From Paenibacillus pinistramenti (GTDB lineage Bacteria > Bacillota > Bacilli > Paenibacillales > Paenibacillaceae), in assembly GCF_005869875.1 (NCBI RefSeq), contig NZ_VAWG01000011.1, positions 1-64,000 on the forward strand: a stretch of 64,000 bases of DNA, written 5' to 3'. This document shows, in pieces, positions 16,814 to 26,109 of this stretch (its first letter is position 1; the number at the start of each line of letters is the position of its first letter). The notes under the pieces are model-generated. The model saw nothing but the letters and a program-made list of their open reading frames with translations, did no database searches and was not told the DNA's origin. The translations under genes and the position numbers were made by a program.

Positions 16814-18781
16814 TTAAATCTTAAATCTGCTGACGAGCTTCTGCAGATTCTCAGCAAGTCTGCTAAGCTCCGAAGCGGAATTTCCGATTTCGATGATGGA
16901 GGCAAGCTGCTCTTCGGCTGCTGCGGACACGGTCTGCGTGTTGCCTGCCGCTTCTTCAGAAATGCCGGCAATTTGCTGCATGGCCGCCATAACGCTCTGC
17001 CCGTCCTGCTCCAGCTCTGAAGAGGCTGCGCGGACTCCGTCGATTTGCTTAGACGATTTGCTCACCGATCTGCGGATGCGGGCGAAAGAGCGTCCGGACA
17101 GGTCTACGGAATCCATCCCTTCGTCAACCCGTTCTTTCACCGTATTCATGGCTTGCAGGGAATCGCTCACTTTCATCTGGATGGCCGTAACGAGCTCGCT
17201 GATCTGCTGTGCGGAATAACTAGACATCTCCGCCAGCTTCCGCACCTCTGTAGCTACGACGCTGAAGCCTCTTCCGTGCTCACCGGCTCTTGCTGCTTCG
17301 ATGGAAGCATTTAAAGCCAAGAGATTCGTCTGGCCGGCGATATCGGAGATTGTGCTGATAATAGCGCTGATATTCTCCGATCGCTCATTCAGATCCGCAA
17401 TCATGGCATCGAGCTCCTGGACGGTTTCCTGAATGCCAGCCATTTTCATGACACTCATGCCGATAGCTTCGCTGCCGTCATCCGTCAGCTTAAGCTCTGC
17501 TTCAGACTGCTTGGCCAGCTCCTGAAGGGAAGCGGAGATGCCTGCTACGCCCCGGGAAATGCCGCTTACCTTGTCCGAACCGGTTTGGATGGTGGTCAGC
17601 TGTTTTTCACTGCCTGCAGCTACCTCCTGAATGGCTGTGGTGACATGCTCAATTGCAGCAATGGTTTGATCCGCTCCGGCGGTCAGCTGCTGTGAGGAAG
17701 CGGACAGGTTCAAGGTCATTTCCTGAATTTGAACGATCATTTGATGCAGATTATCCACCATATGCTGAAAATGTCTGGACAGCTGGCCGATTTCATCCGA
17801 GCTGTCTGTCGCAACCCGCAAGGTCAGATCTCCGCCGCTGATCTGCTCGGCATATTGTCCAAGGCGCTTGAGCGGCCGCAGCAGGGAATGCACGATCCAG
17901 AGCGCGCCGGCACCGAACAGCAGGATAGAAATCACAAGGACGATGGCTGTTGTGTTCCGGATCGGCGCTGCAGCGGCCGCTACTTCTGAGGAATACATCG
18001 TTCCGGCAACCTTCCATCCGGTCAGCTCATTGGTAACGAATACCATCTCTTTCTTACTGCCATTGAACATATAATCGAAATGAGCTTGCTCTGACGCAAA
18101 CAATGTGGTCACAAAGCCTGCCTCCACCGGCTTGCCCAGTGTCTCTGACGGGTGAACAACATATTGATGAGCCGTGTCCATGATCATAATATATCCTTCT
18201 TTGCCAATAGAGGTCTTCGTCATCTCCTGAAGCTTGCTGAGATCGAGTGACAAACCAAGAACTCCGCGGCCGTCCGAAAGGGTTTTGGAGATAAAAATGA
18301 CAGCTTTATTGTTCTTATCCGTCGATACAGCTGAGATCACGCTCTTGCCGGGCTGAGCCATGGCGGATTTGTACCAGGGACGGACACGCGGATCATAATC
18401 TGCGGTTGCGGAGGCGTCAAGCTTGCCTCGGATCATGGTGCCTGTATCGGTTCCTATATAAATATTCTGGACCTCGGTATGCGTATCCAAATAGGTGCCC
18501 AGGCTGCTAAGCAGTCCAGAGGTTTCAGGATCTGCCGTCTGGTTAAAATTGAAAACCTTCGCGTAAGCGTCAATATCAATAACCTTCGAGCCAATAATTT
18601 GGGTGAGGATCTGATCTGCCGTTTGTACGCTGGATTGTGCGCTGTCAATCAGCTGATCCTTAACGCTCTTCTTCGATGATTCATATGACAGGGCGCCAAT
18701 GGCCACTGCCGGAATCAGGATGACCACAATAAACGTAATCATAAGCTTGCTGCGAAGCGATAGGGCTTGGGTAACTCTCAT
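16814..18781 (-). CDS. Methyl-accepting chemotaxis protein with dCache sensor domain
   Basis: A 655-residue transmembrane chemoreceptor. Helix 1 ([19 protein letters not shown]), a periplasmic-side dCache domain (residues about 35-275) with [17 protein letters not shown], the motif that in many relatives forms part of an amino-acid-binding pocket, and [16 protein letters not shown] as helix 2. A HAMP domain follows, then a signalling domain with the conserved hairpin tip region ([41 protein letters not shown]). It should signal to CheA/CheW. The gene reads against its neighbours and ends at the phoP terminator. A SigD-type promoter lies upstream. Ligand is unknown; amino-acid sensing is inferred from the motif. 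Confidence 0.92.
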   Translation of the reverse strand: MRVTQALSLRSKLMITFIVVILIPAVAIGALSYESSKKSVKDQLIDSAQSSVQTADQILTQIIGSKVIDIDAYAKVFNFNQTADPETSGLLSSLGTYLDTHTEVQNIYIGTDTGTMIRGKLDASATADYDPRVRPWYKSAMAQPGKSVISAVSTDKNNKAVIFISKTLSDGRGVLGLSLDLSKLQEMTKTSIGKEGYIMIMDTAHQYVVHPSETLGKPVEAGFVTTLFASEQAHFDYMFNGSKKEMVFVTNELTGWKVAGTMYSSEVAAAAAPIRNTTAIVLVISILLFGAGALWIVHSLLRPLKRLGQYAEQISGGDLTLRVATDSSDEIGQLSRHFQHMVDNLHQMIVQIQEMTLNLSASSQQLTAGADQTIAAIEHVTTAIQEVAAGSEKQLTTIQTGSDKVSGISRGVAGISASLQELAKQSEAELKLTDDGSEAIGMSVMKMAGIQETVQELDAMIADLNERSENISAIISTISDIAGQTNLLALNASIEAARAGEHGRGFSVVATEVRKLAEMSSYSAQQISELVTAIQMKVSDSLQAMNTVKERVDEGMDSVDLSGRSFARIRRSVSKSSKQIDGVRAASSELEQDGQSVMAAMQQIAGISEEAAGNTQTVSAAAEEQLASIIEIGNSASELSRLAENLQKLVSRFKI

Positions 18782-18840
18782 TCTAATTTCTCTCCTGTTC
18801 CTGCTAAACTTTGTCTCTATATGTAATGGCTGTGTTACCT

Positions 18841-18867
18841 TTATCGGTAAAAACTCGCATTCTTTTC
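18841..18867 (-). promoter_or_regulatory. SigD-type (flagellar) promoter for the chemoreceptor
   Basis: On the reverse strand GAAA (18867-18864), a 15-base spacer and ACCGATAA (18848-18841) match the SigD consensus TAAA-N15-GCCGATAA with one mismatch in each element. The start site falls about 50 bases before the receptor ATG. Confidence 0.65.
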
Positions 18868-18999
18868 ATGAAATTTTTCACAATAAGCCGAGGTAATTTC
18901 TGGGATTCAAACATTCCCGTAACATCCCCAAAACATTCTACTGACTTTTCTGTCATATGATAGCTGTATAGCTTGGTAATTATAGAAGTATCAATAGAA

Positions 19000-19049
19000 A
19001 GAAATCAAGTAGAACGAAATCAGTAGTACGAAATCAGTAGAACGAAATC
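19000..19049 (+). repeat. 14-base tandem repeats in the leader of the soluble receptor gene
   Basis: ACGAAATC recurs at 19014, 19028 and 19042 with a degenerate first copy at 19000, exactly 14 bases apart; the unit is ACGAAATCAGTAGT with small changes. The array ends two bases before the ribosome site AGGGGGA of the next gene. Confidence 0.85.
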
Positions 19050-19062
19050 AAGGGGGAACCGT

Positions 19063-20199
19063 GTGGTGCAGACAGCATTATTAGAAAAAGAGTACGCCCA
19101 TCCATTAACCGACCGTTACATAATAAGAGTTCCGGAAATACCGGCTGAGGAGTCCTGCAGAATCGTACTGAACCGCTTAAGGGAGCAGCCTGCGCTGCCC
19201 TGTCTGGTGCTGACAGACAAGGAGAAGAAGGTCTGCGGGCTCGTCATGAGGGATCATTTTTACAGACAGCTGACAGGAAGGTTTGCTGCAGAGCTGTTTT
19301 ATGACCGCCCTGTCAAAAATTTTGCATCTGCCGCCCCTTTAATTGCGGCTGCCGGCGAGGACCCGGCAGCCCTGATTGATGCTGCTTTGGGAAGGGATCA
19401 GGAGCATTTTTATGACTGCATTATTCTGACGCGGAACGGCCGGCTTGACGGTGTGCTGACCGTACATGCCCTGATGATGATCTCCAGGGAGCTTCAGCGG
19501 GCAGCCCAGGCTTCGCGGCAGTCGGCGCTGATTTCCTGCCAGAACGAGCTGCTGAAGATCAGCGAGTCGGCGGAACTGCTGTCCCAGGCTGCCCTGCACA
19601 GCGGTGAACAGATCGGCCAAATGGGAGAGCTGACGAGAGAGGGACGTCTTGAGCTGCACGGTGTCAAGGCATCGTTTGACCGGGTCTTGTCAATGACTTC
19701 CTCGCAGTCGGAGCAGATGGCTGAGTTGCTTGGGAAAGCGGACGGCATTATGCGGATTGCGGATGCGATCCGGGATTTAGCGAATAAGAGCACGATGCTG
19801 TCGATGAACGCCGCTATTGAGGCGTCGCATGCCGGAGAACACGGGCGGGGATTCGGCGTGGTGGCGATGGAAGTCAAGAGCCTGGCCGAACAGACAAAAG
19901 CTTTTTCTCTAGAAATCGGGCTGGCGCTGAATGAGATCCACAGCCTTGTCCGGGCAGCCACCGAGCTCGCCGCGGAGTCGGGAGCCGAAATGGAGCACAG
20001 CCATCAGCGTGTCAATAAGGCAGACCAGACGTTCCAGAATTTGATCCATGCAGCAGGTGAGGTTGAGGCGGCTGGAGAGGTCATTGAGCAGAGGGTTAGT
20101 GAGACCCGGCAGCTGGCCCAGCATGTCTACCGCGAGCTGCCCAAGCTGATCGACAAAGATGCAAAGGCGCGCTTCGCGGCAGATTTTACACTGGGTTAA
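19063..20199 (+). CDS. Cytoplasmic chemoreceptor-like protein with CBS-type sensor region
   Basis: A 378-residue soluble protein. Residues about 15-150 resemble a pair of CBS-like modules ([39 protein letters not shown] ... [19 protein letters not shown]), and the rest is a shortened chemoreceptor signalling domain including [39 protein letters not shown]. No membrane helix is present. Such soluble receptors in Bacillales may sense cytoplasmic signals and couple to chemotaxis or other signalling; the ligand is unknown. The start is GTG 19063 or 19066 behind AGGGGGA. It is divergent from the larger receptor. Its last codons overlap the PhoP-box repeats of pstB. Confidence 0.8.
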   Translation: MVQTALLEKEYAHPLTDRYIIRVPEIPAEESCRIVLNRLREQPALPCLVLTDKEKKVCGLVMRDHFYRQLTGRFAAELFYDRPVKNFASAAPLIAAAGEDPAALIDAALGRDQEHFYDCIILTRNGRLDGVLTVHALMMISRELQRAAQASRQSALISCQNELLKISESAELLSQAALHSGEQIGQMGELTREGRLELHGVKASFDRVLSMTSSQSEQMAELLGKADGIMRIADAIRDLANKSTMLSMNAAIEASHAGEHGRGFGVVAMEVKSLAEQTKAFSLEIGLALNEIHSLVRAATELAAESGAEMEHSHQRVNKADQTFQNLIHAAGEVEAAGEVIEQRVSETRQLAQHVYRELPKLIDKDAKARFAADFTLG

Positions 20200-20223
20200 C
20201 AAATTGGGCCATTCTTCTTTACA
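20185..20223 (+). promoter_or_regulatory. PhoP-box array upstream of pstB-phoU
   Basis: TTTACA (20185-20190), TTAACA (20196-20201), a degenerate position (20207) and TTTACA (20218-20223) keep an 11-base period, as in Bacillus PhoP sites. The first two repeats lie inside the end of the upstream gene. A further TTTACA at 20246 is out of phase, and TGTAAA (20231-20236) makes short palindromes with its neighbours. Confidence 0.65.
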
Positions 20224-20286
20224 AAATAAATGTAAAATCATCATGTTTACATTTCATTTTCGGGGCAAGCAGAAGGAGAAATAGCG

Positions 20287-21042
20287 ATGAATCCCATTAT
20301 CCGCATTAACCAGTTAAATCTCTACTACGGTTCATTTCACGCGCTGAAGAATGTGTCAATGGACATTCCAGAGAAGGAAATTACGGCGTTTATCGGACCT
20401 TCCGGCTGCGGGAAGTCGACGCTGCTGCGCACGCTGAACCGTATGAACGATATGATTCCAGGCACCCGTATTGAAGGCAAGGTGGAGATCGGTGAACGTG
20501 ATATATACGGTGACCAGGTTGAAGTTGAAGCCTTAAGACGGAATGTCGGCATGGTGTTTCAGCAGCCGAATCCTTTTCCAAAGAGCATTTACGATAATGT
20601 TGCCTACGGACCAAGGCTGCACGGCACCCGGAGCAGAAGCGAGCTGGATGAGGTTGTAGAAAGAAGTCTCCGCCAAGCTGTACTGTGGGATGAGGTTAAA
20701 GACTATTTGAAACGCTCTGCACTGCGTCTCTCCGGCGGCCAGCAGCAGCGTCTCTGTATTGCCCGCGCGCTTGCGGTGCAGCCGGACGTGCTGCTTATGG
20801 ACGAAGCAACGTCCGCACTGGATCCGATCTCAACCTTGAAGATCGAAGAGCTCGTTCAGGAGCTGAAGACCAGCTATACGATTGTTATGGTTACCCACAA
20901 TATGCATCAGGCTGCCCGGATTTCCGGCCGGACTGTATTTTTCCTCAATGGAGAGGTTGTTGAAGCAAGCGAGACTCAGCAGCTGTTCTCGAACCCGAGG
21001 GATTCCCGGACCGAAGATTATATCTCCGGCCGTTTTGGATAA
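20287..21042 (+). CDS. pstB: Phosphate ABC transporter ATP-binding protein
   Basis: A 251-residue ABC ATPase. The start [49 protein letters not shown] is the PstB signature, with Walker [11 protein letters not shown]-loop [31 protein letters not shown] and Walker [13 protein letters not shown] (Ala where most have Pro). PstB energises high-affinity phosphate uptake by PstSCA. Only pstB and phoU are here: the binding protein and permease genes are not in the window, so either they lie elsewhere or this is a second pstB paralogue. Ribosome site AGAAGGAG. PhoP-box repeats lie upstream. phoU follows after 13 bases. Confidence 0.93.
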   Translation: MNPIIRINQLNLYYGSFHALKNVSMDIPEKEITAFIGPSGCGKSTLLRTLNRMNDMIPGTRIEGKVEIGERDIYGDQVEVEALRRNVGMVFQQPNPFPKSIYDNVAYGPRLHGTRSRSELDEVVERSLRQAVLWDEVKDYLKRSALRLSGGQQQRLCIARALAVQPDVLLMDEATSALDPISTLKIEELVQELKTSYTIVMVTHNMHQAARISGRTVFFLNGEVVEASETQQLFSNPRDSRTEDYISGRFG

Positions 21043-21055
21043 ATGAAAGGGGCAT

Positions 21056-21721
21056 GTGCCGATGATACAGAGAAAAGAGTTTGATTTACGTTTGGAAGGC
21101 CTGCGGCAGCTGCTCCGTGAGATGGGAGAACATGTAAGGGCGGCGCTTCAGAACGCCGTAACCTCCCTTCAGAATTTGGATCTGGACCTGGCTGCAGAAG
21201 TAGTGGCCAAGGATGCCGAGCTCAATCAGATGGAGGAGCAGGTAATGGAGCTTGGCTCCAAGCTGATCGTCACCCAGCAGCCGGTTGCGAAGGATCTGCG
21301 GAAAATTATCGTCGCCTTCAAAATTTCCAGCGATCTGGAGCGGATGGGCGACCTGGCTCTGGATGTTGCTAAAGTCACGCTGCGGATGAACACCCAGAAT
21401 CTCGTTAAACCGCTTGTGGATATCCCGAAAATGGCAAGCCTGGTTGAGAAGATGGTCGAGGAATCCCTGGCCTCTTACCTGGATGAGAATACGGATCTGG
21501 CCTATAAAATGGCTCAGGACGACGATGAAGTGGATCAGCTATACAGTCAGATTCTTCGTGATTTGTACGAAGTTATCCGGAACAATCCGGACCAGCTGCA
21601 GCAGGCCCTCCTGCTGACGCTGGTTGGACGCTATATTGAGCGGATCGGCGACCATGCGACCAATATTGGAGAAAGCACGGTATATCTGGTAACCGGTCAG
21701 CGCCCTGATTTGAACCAATGA
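21056..21721 (+). CDS. phoU: Phosphate signalling protein PhoU
   Basis: A 221-residue all-helical protein with the two PhoU repeats; visible family features are ELGSKLIVTQQPVAKDLRKIIVAFKISSDLERMGDLALDVAKVTL in the first half and LLTLVGRYIERIGDHATNIGESTVYLVTG in the second, each with the E/DxxxD metal-binding pattern. PhoU links Pst transport to the PhoR kinase and limits phosphate uptake. The start is GTG 21056 behind AAAGGGG (ATG 21062 is possible). It forms a two-gene unit with pstB and is followed by an unusual repeat-built terminator. Confidence 0.93.
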   Translation: MPMIQRKEFDLRLEGLRQLLREMGEHVRAALQNAVTSLQNLDLDLAAEVVAKDAELNQMEEQVMELGSKLIVTQQPVAKDLRKIIVAFKISSDLERMGDLALDVAKVTLRMNTQNLVKPLVDIPKMASLVEKMVEESLASYLDENTDLAYKMAQDDDEVDQLYSQILRDLYEVIRNNPDQLQQALLLTLVGRYIERIGDHATNIGESTVYLVTGQRPDLNQ

Positions 21722-21754
21722 TTTGAGGGTTAAATAGGATGTGTCTGCAGAAGG

Positions 21755-21834
21755 ACCACAGAACCACAGAACCACAGAACCACAGAACCACAGAACCACA
21801 GAACCACAGAACCACAGAACCACAGAACCACAGA
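21755..21834 (+). repeat. 8-base tandem repeat, ten copies, between phoU and polA
   Basis: ACCACAGA is repeated ten times without error from 21755 to 21834. Only the last copies are needed to pair with the terminator arm that follows. No spacers exist, so it is not a CRISPR. Confidence 0.97.
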
Positions 21835-21865
21835 AAATGTTCTGTGGTTCTTTTCTTGTTTTTGC
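21825..21865 (+). terminator. phoU terminator whose left arm is the repeat unit
   Basis: GAACCACAGAA (21825-21835), loop AATG, TTCTGTGGTTC (21840-21850), then TTTTCTTGTTTTT. The left arm consists of the last tandem-repeat copy plus its neighbours, so the right arm can pair with any of ten upstream registers. Confidence 0.9.
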
Positions 21866-21889
21866 TGCTGTAGTGCGCTGTGTTATCAT
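21862..21889 (+). promoter_or_regulatory. Possible polA promoter
   Basis: TTGCTG (21862-21867), 16-base spacer and TATCAT (21884-21889) with an upstream TG giving an extended -10. It starts within the T-run region of the phoU terminator. Confidence 0.5.
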
Positions 21890-21928
21890 AAGGGACAGGA
21901 AGCTAAACCCAGGGACGAGGTGCATGGA

Positions 21929-24595
21929 ATGGATAAATTAATCCTGATCGACGGGAACAGTATTATATATAGAGCTTTTTTTGCGATGCCGCCGCTCACG
22001 AATTCGGCCGGACAGCATACCAATGCGGTCTACGGTTTTACGAACATGCTGCTGCGGCTGATTCAGGAGCAGAAGCCCAGCCACATTCTGGTTGCGTTTG
22101 ATGCAGGCAAGCAAACCTTCCGCCATGAAGGATTTAAAGACTATAAAGGCGGCCGGGAGAAGACGCCTCCGGAGCTGTCCGAGCAGTTTCCGGTGCTGAA
22201 AGAGCTGCTGGACAGCTTTGGCATCGCCCGCTATGAATCGGAAGGCTTTGAAGCAGACGATATTATCGGCGCTGTCAGCAAACGGGCGGATGAAGAAGGG
22301 CGCCAGGTGCTTGTTGTTACAGGCGATAAAGATATGCTGCAGCTGGTCTCTGAGCGTGTGCAGGTGGCCTTAACCCGTAAAGGCGTCACCGAAGTAGAGC
22401 CTTACGGCTACGCCGAAATTGAAGCCCGCTACGGACTTAAGCCCGAGCAGATTACTGATCTGAAGGGTCTTATGGGCGATACCTCCGACAATATTCCCGG
22501 GGTGCCCGGCATCGGCGAGAAGACGGCGCTCAAGCTGCTTCACCAGTTCGGCAGTGTAGAGGAAGTGCTGGCCAGAACGGACGAGCTTAAAGGAAAGATG
22601 AAGGAGAATCTGATCAATCACGCTGAAGACGCGCGAATGAGCAAGCAGCTTGCGACCATACACCGCGAGATGCCGGTGGACCGGAATTGGGAGGACATGG
22701 CCTTTGCCGGGCTGAATGAGGAGACGGCTGCCCCAATGCTGCGGAAGCTGGAATTCAAATCCCTGCTGGAGCGGTTGTCTTTCTCGGCAGAAGGAGGCCC
22801 GGCTTCATCCGCAGAGAACGGCGAAGCGGAAGCGGAGCAGCTGGACGTTGTGATTTGTACGGAAGAGAATCTTCCCGAGCTGGAGCAGGTGCTGGATTCC
22901 GTTCAGCTCATTCACATCGAAACAAACGGGGATAATCCGCATCAGGCTGAAGTTGTAGGCATTGCCTTCTTGGCGCAGGACAAATATTACATAGTTTCTT
23001 ATGAACTGCTGAAGCAGGAGAAAGCGGAAAAGGCAGCCGCCTGGCTCGCGGATGAGGATATCCCGAAGAACGGGTATGATCTGCACCGCGCCGATCTGGC
23101 GCTTCACTGGCACGGCATCGCTTTTGCCGGTGCTGCTTTTGATGTGAGCATTGCAGCCTATCTGCTCGATCCGACCGGAGGCGATCAGAGCATTTCGGCA
23201 CTGGCCGATAAGTACGGCCTGCCTCCTGTTCCTTCGGATGAAAGCGTGTTTGGCAAAGGCGCGAAATATAAGGTGCCTGAGGCGGAAACGCTGGCACGGC
23301 ATCTGGCGCAGAAGGCTTCTGCGCTGTGGAAGCTTATGCCGCTGCAGAAGAGCGATCTCGAGAACAACGGGATGAGCAGCCTCTTCTACGAGCTGGAAAT
23401 GCCGGTCTCCCGGATCCTTGCAGATATGGAGAAGCAGGGGATCGCGGTGAACCGCGGGGATCTGCAGGAGCTGGGAGTCGAATTCCAGAGCCAGATTGAC
23501 AAGCTGATGGCCCGGATCTATGAAATTGCCGGCACCGAATTTAATTTGAACTCGCCCAAACAGCTGGGAGAAATTCTGTTCGATAAGCTCCAGCTTCCGG
23601 TCATCAAGAAGACCAAGACCGGATATTCCACCGATGCGGATGTGCTGGAGAAGCTGGCACCTTACCATGATATCGTCAAATATATTTTGGACTACCGCCA
23701 GCTGGCCAAGCTTCAGTCCACATATGTGGAGGGTCTGCTGAAGGAAATTCGGCCGGAAACCGGTAAAGTCCATACCTATTATCGGCAGACGATTACCGCT
23801 ACCGGCCGTCTGAGCAGCCAGTATCCGAACCTGCAGAACATTCCGATCCGGCTTGAGGAAGGCCGCAAGATCCGTAAAGTATTCGTTCCGTCCGAACCGG
23901 AATGGCATATTCTGGCCGCCGACTATTCGCAGATTGAGCTGCGCGTTCTGGCTCACATTTCGGGCGATGAGCGGCTGAAGGAAGCCTTCCTGCATGAAAT
24001 GGACATCCATACGAAGACGGCGAGCGACGTATTCGGCGTTCCGCAGGAACAGGTGGATTCCAATATGCGCCGCTCCGCCAAAGCGGTTAACTTCGGCATT
24101 GTGTACGGAATCAGCGATTACGGCCTGTCCCAGAATCTGAATATTACGCGCAAGGAAGCGGGACAATTTATCGAGCAGTATTTTTCCGTCTTCCAGGGTG
24201 TGCGGGCTTATATGGATTCCATCGTGAAAGAAGCCAAAAGGGACGGCTATGTCACTACGCTCCTGGAACGCCGCCGGTATCTGCCGGAGATTAACGCCAG
24301 CAACTTCAACCTGCGTTCCTTTGCCGAGCGGACAGCGATGAATACACCGATTCAAGGAACGGCGGCGGATATCATCAAGCTCGCGATGGTGCGGATGGCC
24401 GAGACGCTCAGCGAGCGGAAGCTGAAGAGCCGCATGCTGCTGCAGGTGCACGATGAGCTTGTATTTGAGGTGCCGGGGGAGGAGATGGAGCTGATGACCA
24501 CGCTTGTTCCCGAGGTGATGGAGAAAGCGCTGGAATTGTCGGTGCCGCTGAAAGCTGAGGTCAGCAGCGGTAACAATTGGTATGAAGCCAAATAA
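21929..24595 (+). CDS. polA: DNA polymerase I
   Basis: An 888-residue repair and Okazaki-fragment polymerase. The N-terminal 5'-3' exonuclease domain begins MDKLILIDGNSIIYRAFFAMPP and has EADDIIGAVSKRA and the helix-hairpin-helix region DNIPGVPGIGEKTALKLL. The middle 3'-5' exonuclease domain has lost its catalytic acids (LIHIETNGDNP where active enzymes have DTET), as in Bacillus enzymes, so proofreading is not expected. The polymerase domain shows motif A DYSQIELRVLAH, motif B RRSAKAVNFGIVYG and motif C QVHDELVFEV. I prefer ATG 21929, 8 bases behind GAGG, over the in-frame GTG at 21920. mutM and coaE follow as in Bacillus. Confidence 0.95.
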   Translation: MDKLILIDGNSIIYRAFFAMPPLTNSAGQHTNAVYGFTNMLLRLIQEQKPSHILVAFDAGKQTFRHEGFKDYKGGREKTPPELSEQFPVLKELLDSFGIARYESEGFEADDIIGAVSKRADEEGRQVLVVTGDKDMLQLVSERVQVALTRKGVTEVEPYGYAEIEARYGLKPEQITDLKGLMGDTSDNIPGVPGIGEKTALKLLHQFGSVEEVLARTDELKGKMKENLINHAEDARMSKQLATIHREMPVDRNWEDMAFAGLNEETAAPMLRKLEFKSLLERLSFSAEGGPASSAENGEAEAEQLDVVICTEENLPELEQVLDSVQLIHIETNGDNPHQAEVVGIAFLAQDKYYIVSYELLKQEKAEKAAAWLADEDIPKNGYDLHRADLALHWHGIAFAGAAFDVSIAAYLLDPTGGDQSISALADKYGLPPVPSDESVFGKGAKYKVPEAETLARHLAQKASALWKLMPLQKSDLENNGMSSLFYELEMPVSRILADMEKQGIAVNRGDLQELGVEFQSQIDKLMARIYEIAGTEFNLNSPKQLGEILFDKLQLPVIKKTKTGYSTDADVLEKLAPYHDIVKYILDYRQLAKLQSTYVEGLLKEIRPETGKVHTYYRQTITATGRLSSQYPNLQNIPIRLEEGRKIRKVFVPSEPEWHILAADYSQIELRVLAHISGDERLKEAFLHEMDIHTKTASDVFGVPQEQVDSNMRRSAKAVNFGIVYGISDYGLSQNLNITRKEAGQFIEQYFSVFQGVRAYMDSIVKEAKRDGYVTTLLERRRYLPEINASNFNLRSFAERTAMNTPIQGTAADIIKLAMVRMAETLSERKLKSRMLLQVHDELVFEVPGEEMELMTTLVPEVMEKALELSVPLKAEVSSGNNWYEAK

Positions 24596-24648
24596 AGCGG
24601 CGCGGCAAGGCTTTTTCCGGTATAATAGGACATGAGGTGAACGCAAAA

Positions 24649-25485
24649 ATGCCGGAATTACCTGAAGTAGAAACGGTACGAAGAACATTAACTCAATTAA
24701 TTACAGGCAAGAAGATAGAGAAAGTGACAGTAAATCTTCCGCGGATTATCCAGCGGCCCGATGATGTTCAGCTGTTCAGCCGGGAGCTGGCCGGGCATAC
24801 GATCACCGGCGTTGGCCGGAGAGGGAAATTTCTGCGGATTGAGATGGACAGCCTCGTCCTCGTCTCCCATCTGCGGATGGAAGGGCGATATGGATTGTAC
24901 CAGAGCGGTGAACCCGTCGAGAAGCATACGCATGTGATCTTCCATTTTACGGATGGGACTGAGCTGCGCTACCGGGATGTCCGCCAGTTCGGCACGATGC
25001 ATTTGTTTGCGCCGGGCGAGGAATTCAGGAATAAACCGTTGCTGAAGCTGGGCCTTGAGCCGCTAGAGGAGCATTTTACGCTGGAGGCACTTAAGCAAGC
25101 CTTGGCAGGCCGGAAGACGAAGATCAAGGTTGCCCTTCTGAATCAGGAATACATTGTGGGGCTTGGCAATATTTATGTGGATGAGGCTCTGTTCCGGGCG
25201 GGCATCCATCCGGAGCGTCCAGCGGATTCCCTGAATGAAGCTGAGTGGGCGGCGCTGTTTGACAGCATTGTTTCAACCTTGTCGGAAGCGGTGGAAGCCG
25301 GAGGCTCCTCCATCAAATCCTATGTGAATGGTCAGGGTGAAATGGGGATGTTTCAGCATCAGCTGCAAATTTATGGACGGAAGAACGAAAGCTGTTACCG
25401 CTGCGGCGGTAGAATTGAGAAGTCAGTCGTAGGCGGGCGGGGCACGCATTACTGTCCGAACTGCCAGCGGCTGGAGCAAGAATGA
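24649..25485 (+). CDS. mutM: Formamidopyrimidine-DNA glycosylase
   Basis: Removes oxidised purines such as 8-oxoguanine and cuts at the abasic site. The start must be ATG 24649 because the catalytic proline is residue 2 (MPELPEVETVRR, with Glu 3 also catalytic); an in-frame GTG at 24637 would block the N-terminal amine. GAGGTG lies 9 bases before it. The 278-residue protein ends in the DNA-binding zinc finger CYRCGGRIEKSVVGGRGTHYCPNCQ. TATAAT at 24621-24626 lies in the 50-base gap after polA, but no matching -35 is visible. Order polA-mutM-coaE matches Bacillus, suggesting a repair operon. Confidence 0.95.
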   Translation: MPELPEVETVRRTLTQLITGKKIEKVTVNLPRIIQRPDDVQLFSRELAGHTITGVGRRGKFLRIEMDSLVLVSHLRMEGRYGLYQSGEPVEKHTHVIFHFTDGTELRYRDVRQFGTMHLFAPGEEFRNKPLLKLGLEPLEEHFTLEALKQALAGRKTKIKVALLNQEYIVGLGNIYVDEALFRAGIHPERPADSLNEAEWAALFDSIVSTLSEAVEAGGSSIKSYVNGQGEMGMFQHQLQIYGRKNESCYRCGGRIEKSVVGGRGTHYCPNCQRLEQE

Positions 25486-25512
25486 GCAATGAAGTAATGA
25501 GGTGAATGGATT

Positions 25513-26109
25513 TTGAAGATCGGGCTGACAGGCGGAATTGCCACTGGAAAAAGCACGGTTTCCCGGATGCTGGTAAGCCGGGGAGCGCTGTTGATTGATG
25601 CCGATGTATTGGCCCGCGAAGTGATGGAACCCGGGCATCCGGTGCTGGAGGCTGTCGCGGATCGGTTTGGCAGGGACATGCTGCTGCCGGACGGGACTTT
25701 GAACCGGAAGAAGCTGGGGGCCCATATTTTTGCCCATCCGGAGGAACGCCTCGCGCTAAATGCCATTACGCATCCTGCCATTCGTGCCGAAACGAAACGG
25801 CGGATTGAGGAGTATGAGACGAATTACCCGGAGAAGTTAGTGGTGGTAGATATCCCGCTGCTGTATGAATCCGGCCAGGGATCTTTGTATGAAACGATTA
25901 TGGTCGTTTATGTTCCGAGAGAGGTTCAGCTGATGCGGCTTATAGAGCGGGACGGTCTGGACGGAGCTGAGGCTGAAGCCAGATTGTCATCGCAGATGGA
26001 TATTGAACAGAAGAAGCAGCTTGCAGACATCGTCATTGATAACAGCAGGGGACTTGCCGAGACGGAAGAGCAGATCGAACGATTTTGGAAAAGCTGTGGC
26101 TTGTCATGA
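25513..26109 (+). CDS. coaE: Dephospho-CoA kinase
   Basis: Phosphorylates dephospho-CoA in the last step of coenzyme A synthesis. The 198-residue protein has the P-loop GLTGGIATGKSTVSRML, LIDADVLAREVMEPGHPVL, and KLVVVDIPLLYESG, all standard for CoaE. The start is TTG 25513, 9 bases behind GAGGTG. It overlaps the next gene by ATGA (26106-26109), so translation is likely coupled. Confidence 0.94.
   Translation: MKIGLTGGIATGKSTVSRMLVSRGALLIDADVLAREVMEPGHPVLEAVADRFGRDMLLPDGTLNRKKLGAHIFAHPEERLALNAITHPAIRAETKRRIEEYETNYPEKLVVVDIPLLYESGQGSLYETIMVVYVPREVQLMRLIERDGLDGAEAEARLSSQMDIEQKKQLADIVIDNSRGLAETEEQIERFWKSCGLS

Noticed and set aside
16778..20199. Mobile element inserting chemoreceptors between phoP and pstB
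   Set aside because: No transposase, terminal repeats or target duplication is visible; the receptors have native-looking promoters.
21755..21834. CRISPR-like array
   Set aside because: Units are contiguous 8-mers with no spacers, and no cas genes are nearby.
21741..21941. Open frames through the 8-base repeat (TTEPQNHR and VLWFCGS repeats)
   Set aside because: The periodic peptides follow from the repeat being out of phase with codons; no ribosome site or family.
24621..24626. TATAAT as mutM promoter
   Set aside because: No -35 at suitable distance, and gene order indicates co-transcription with polA.
22805..24688. Reverse-strand open frame of 627 codons opposite polA
   Set aside because: The low-complexity His/Leu/Gln-rich translation has no family and is explained by codon bias of polA.
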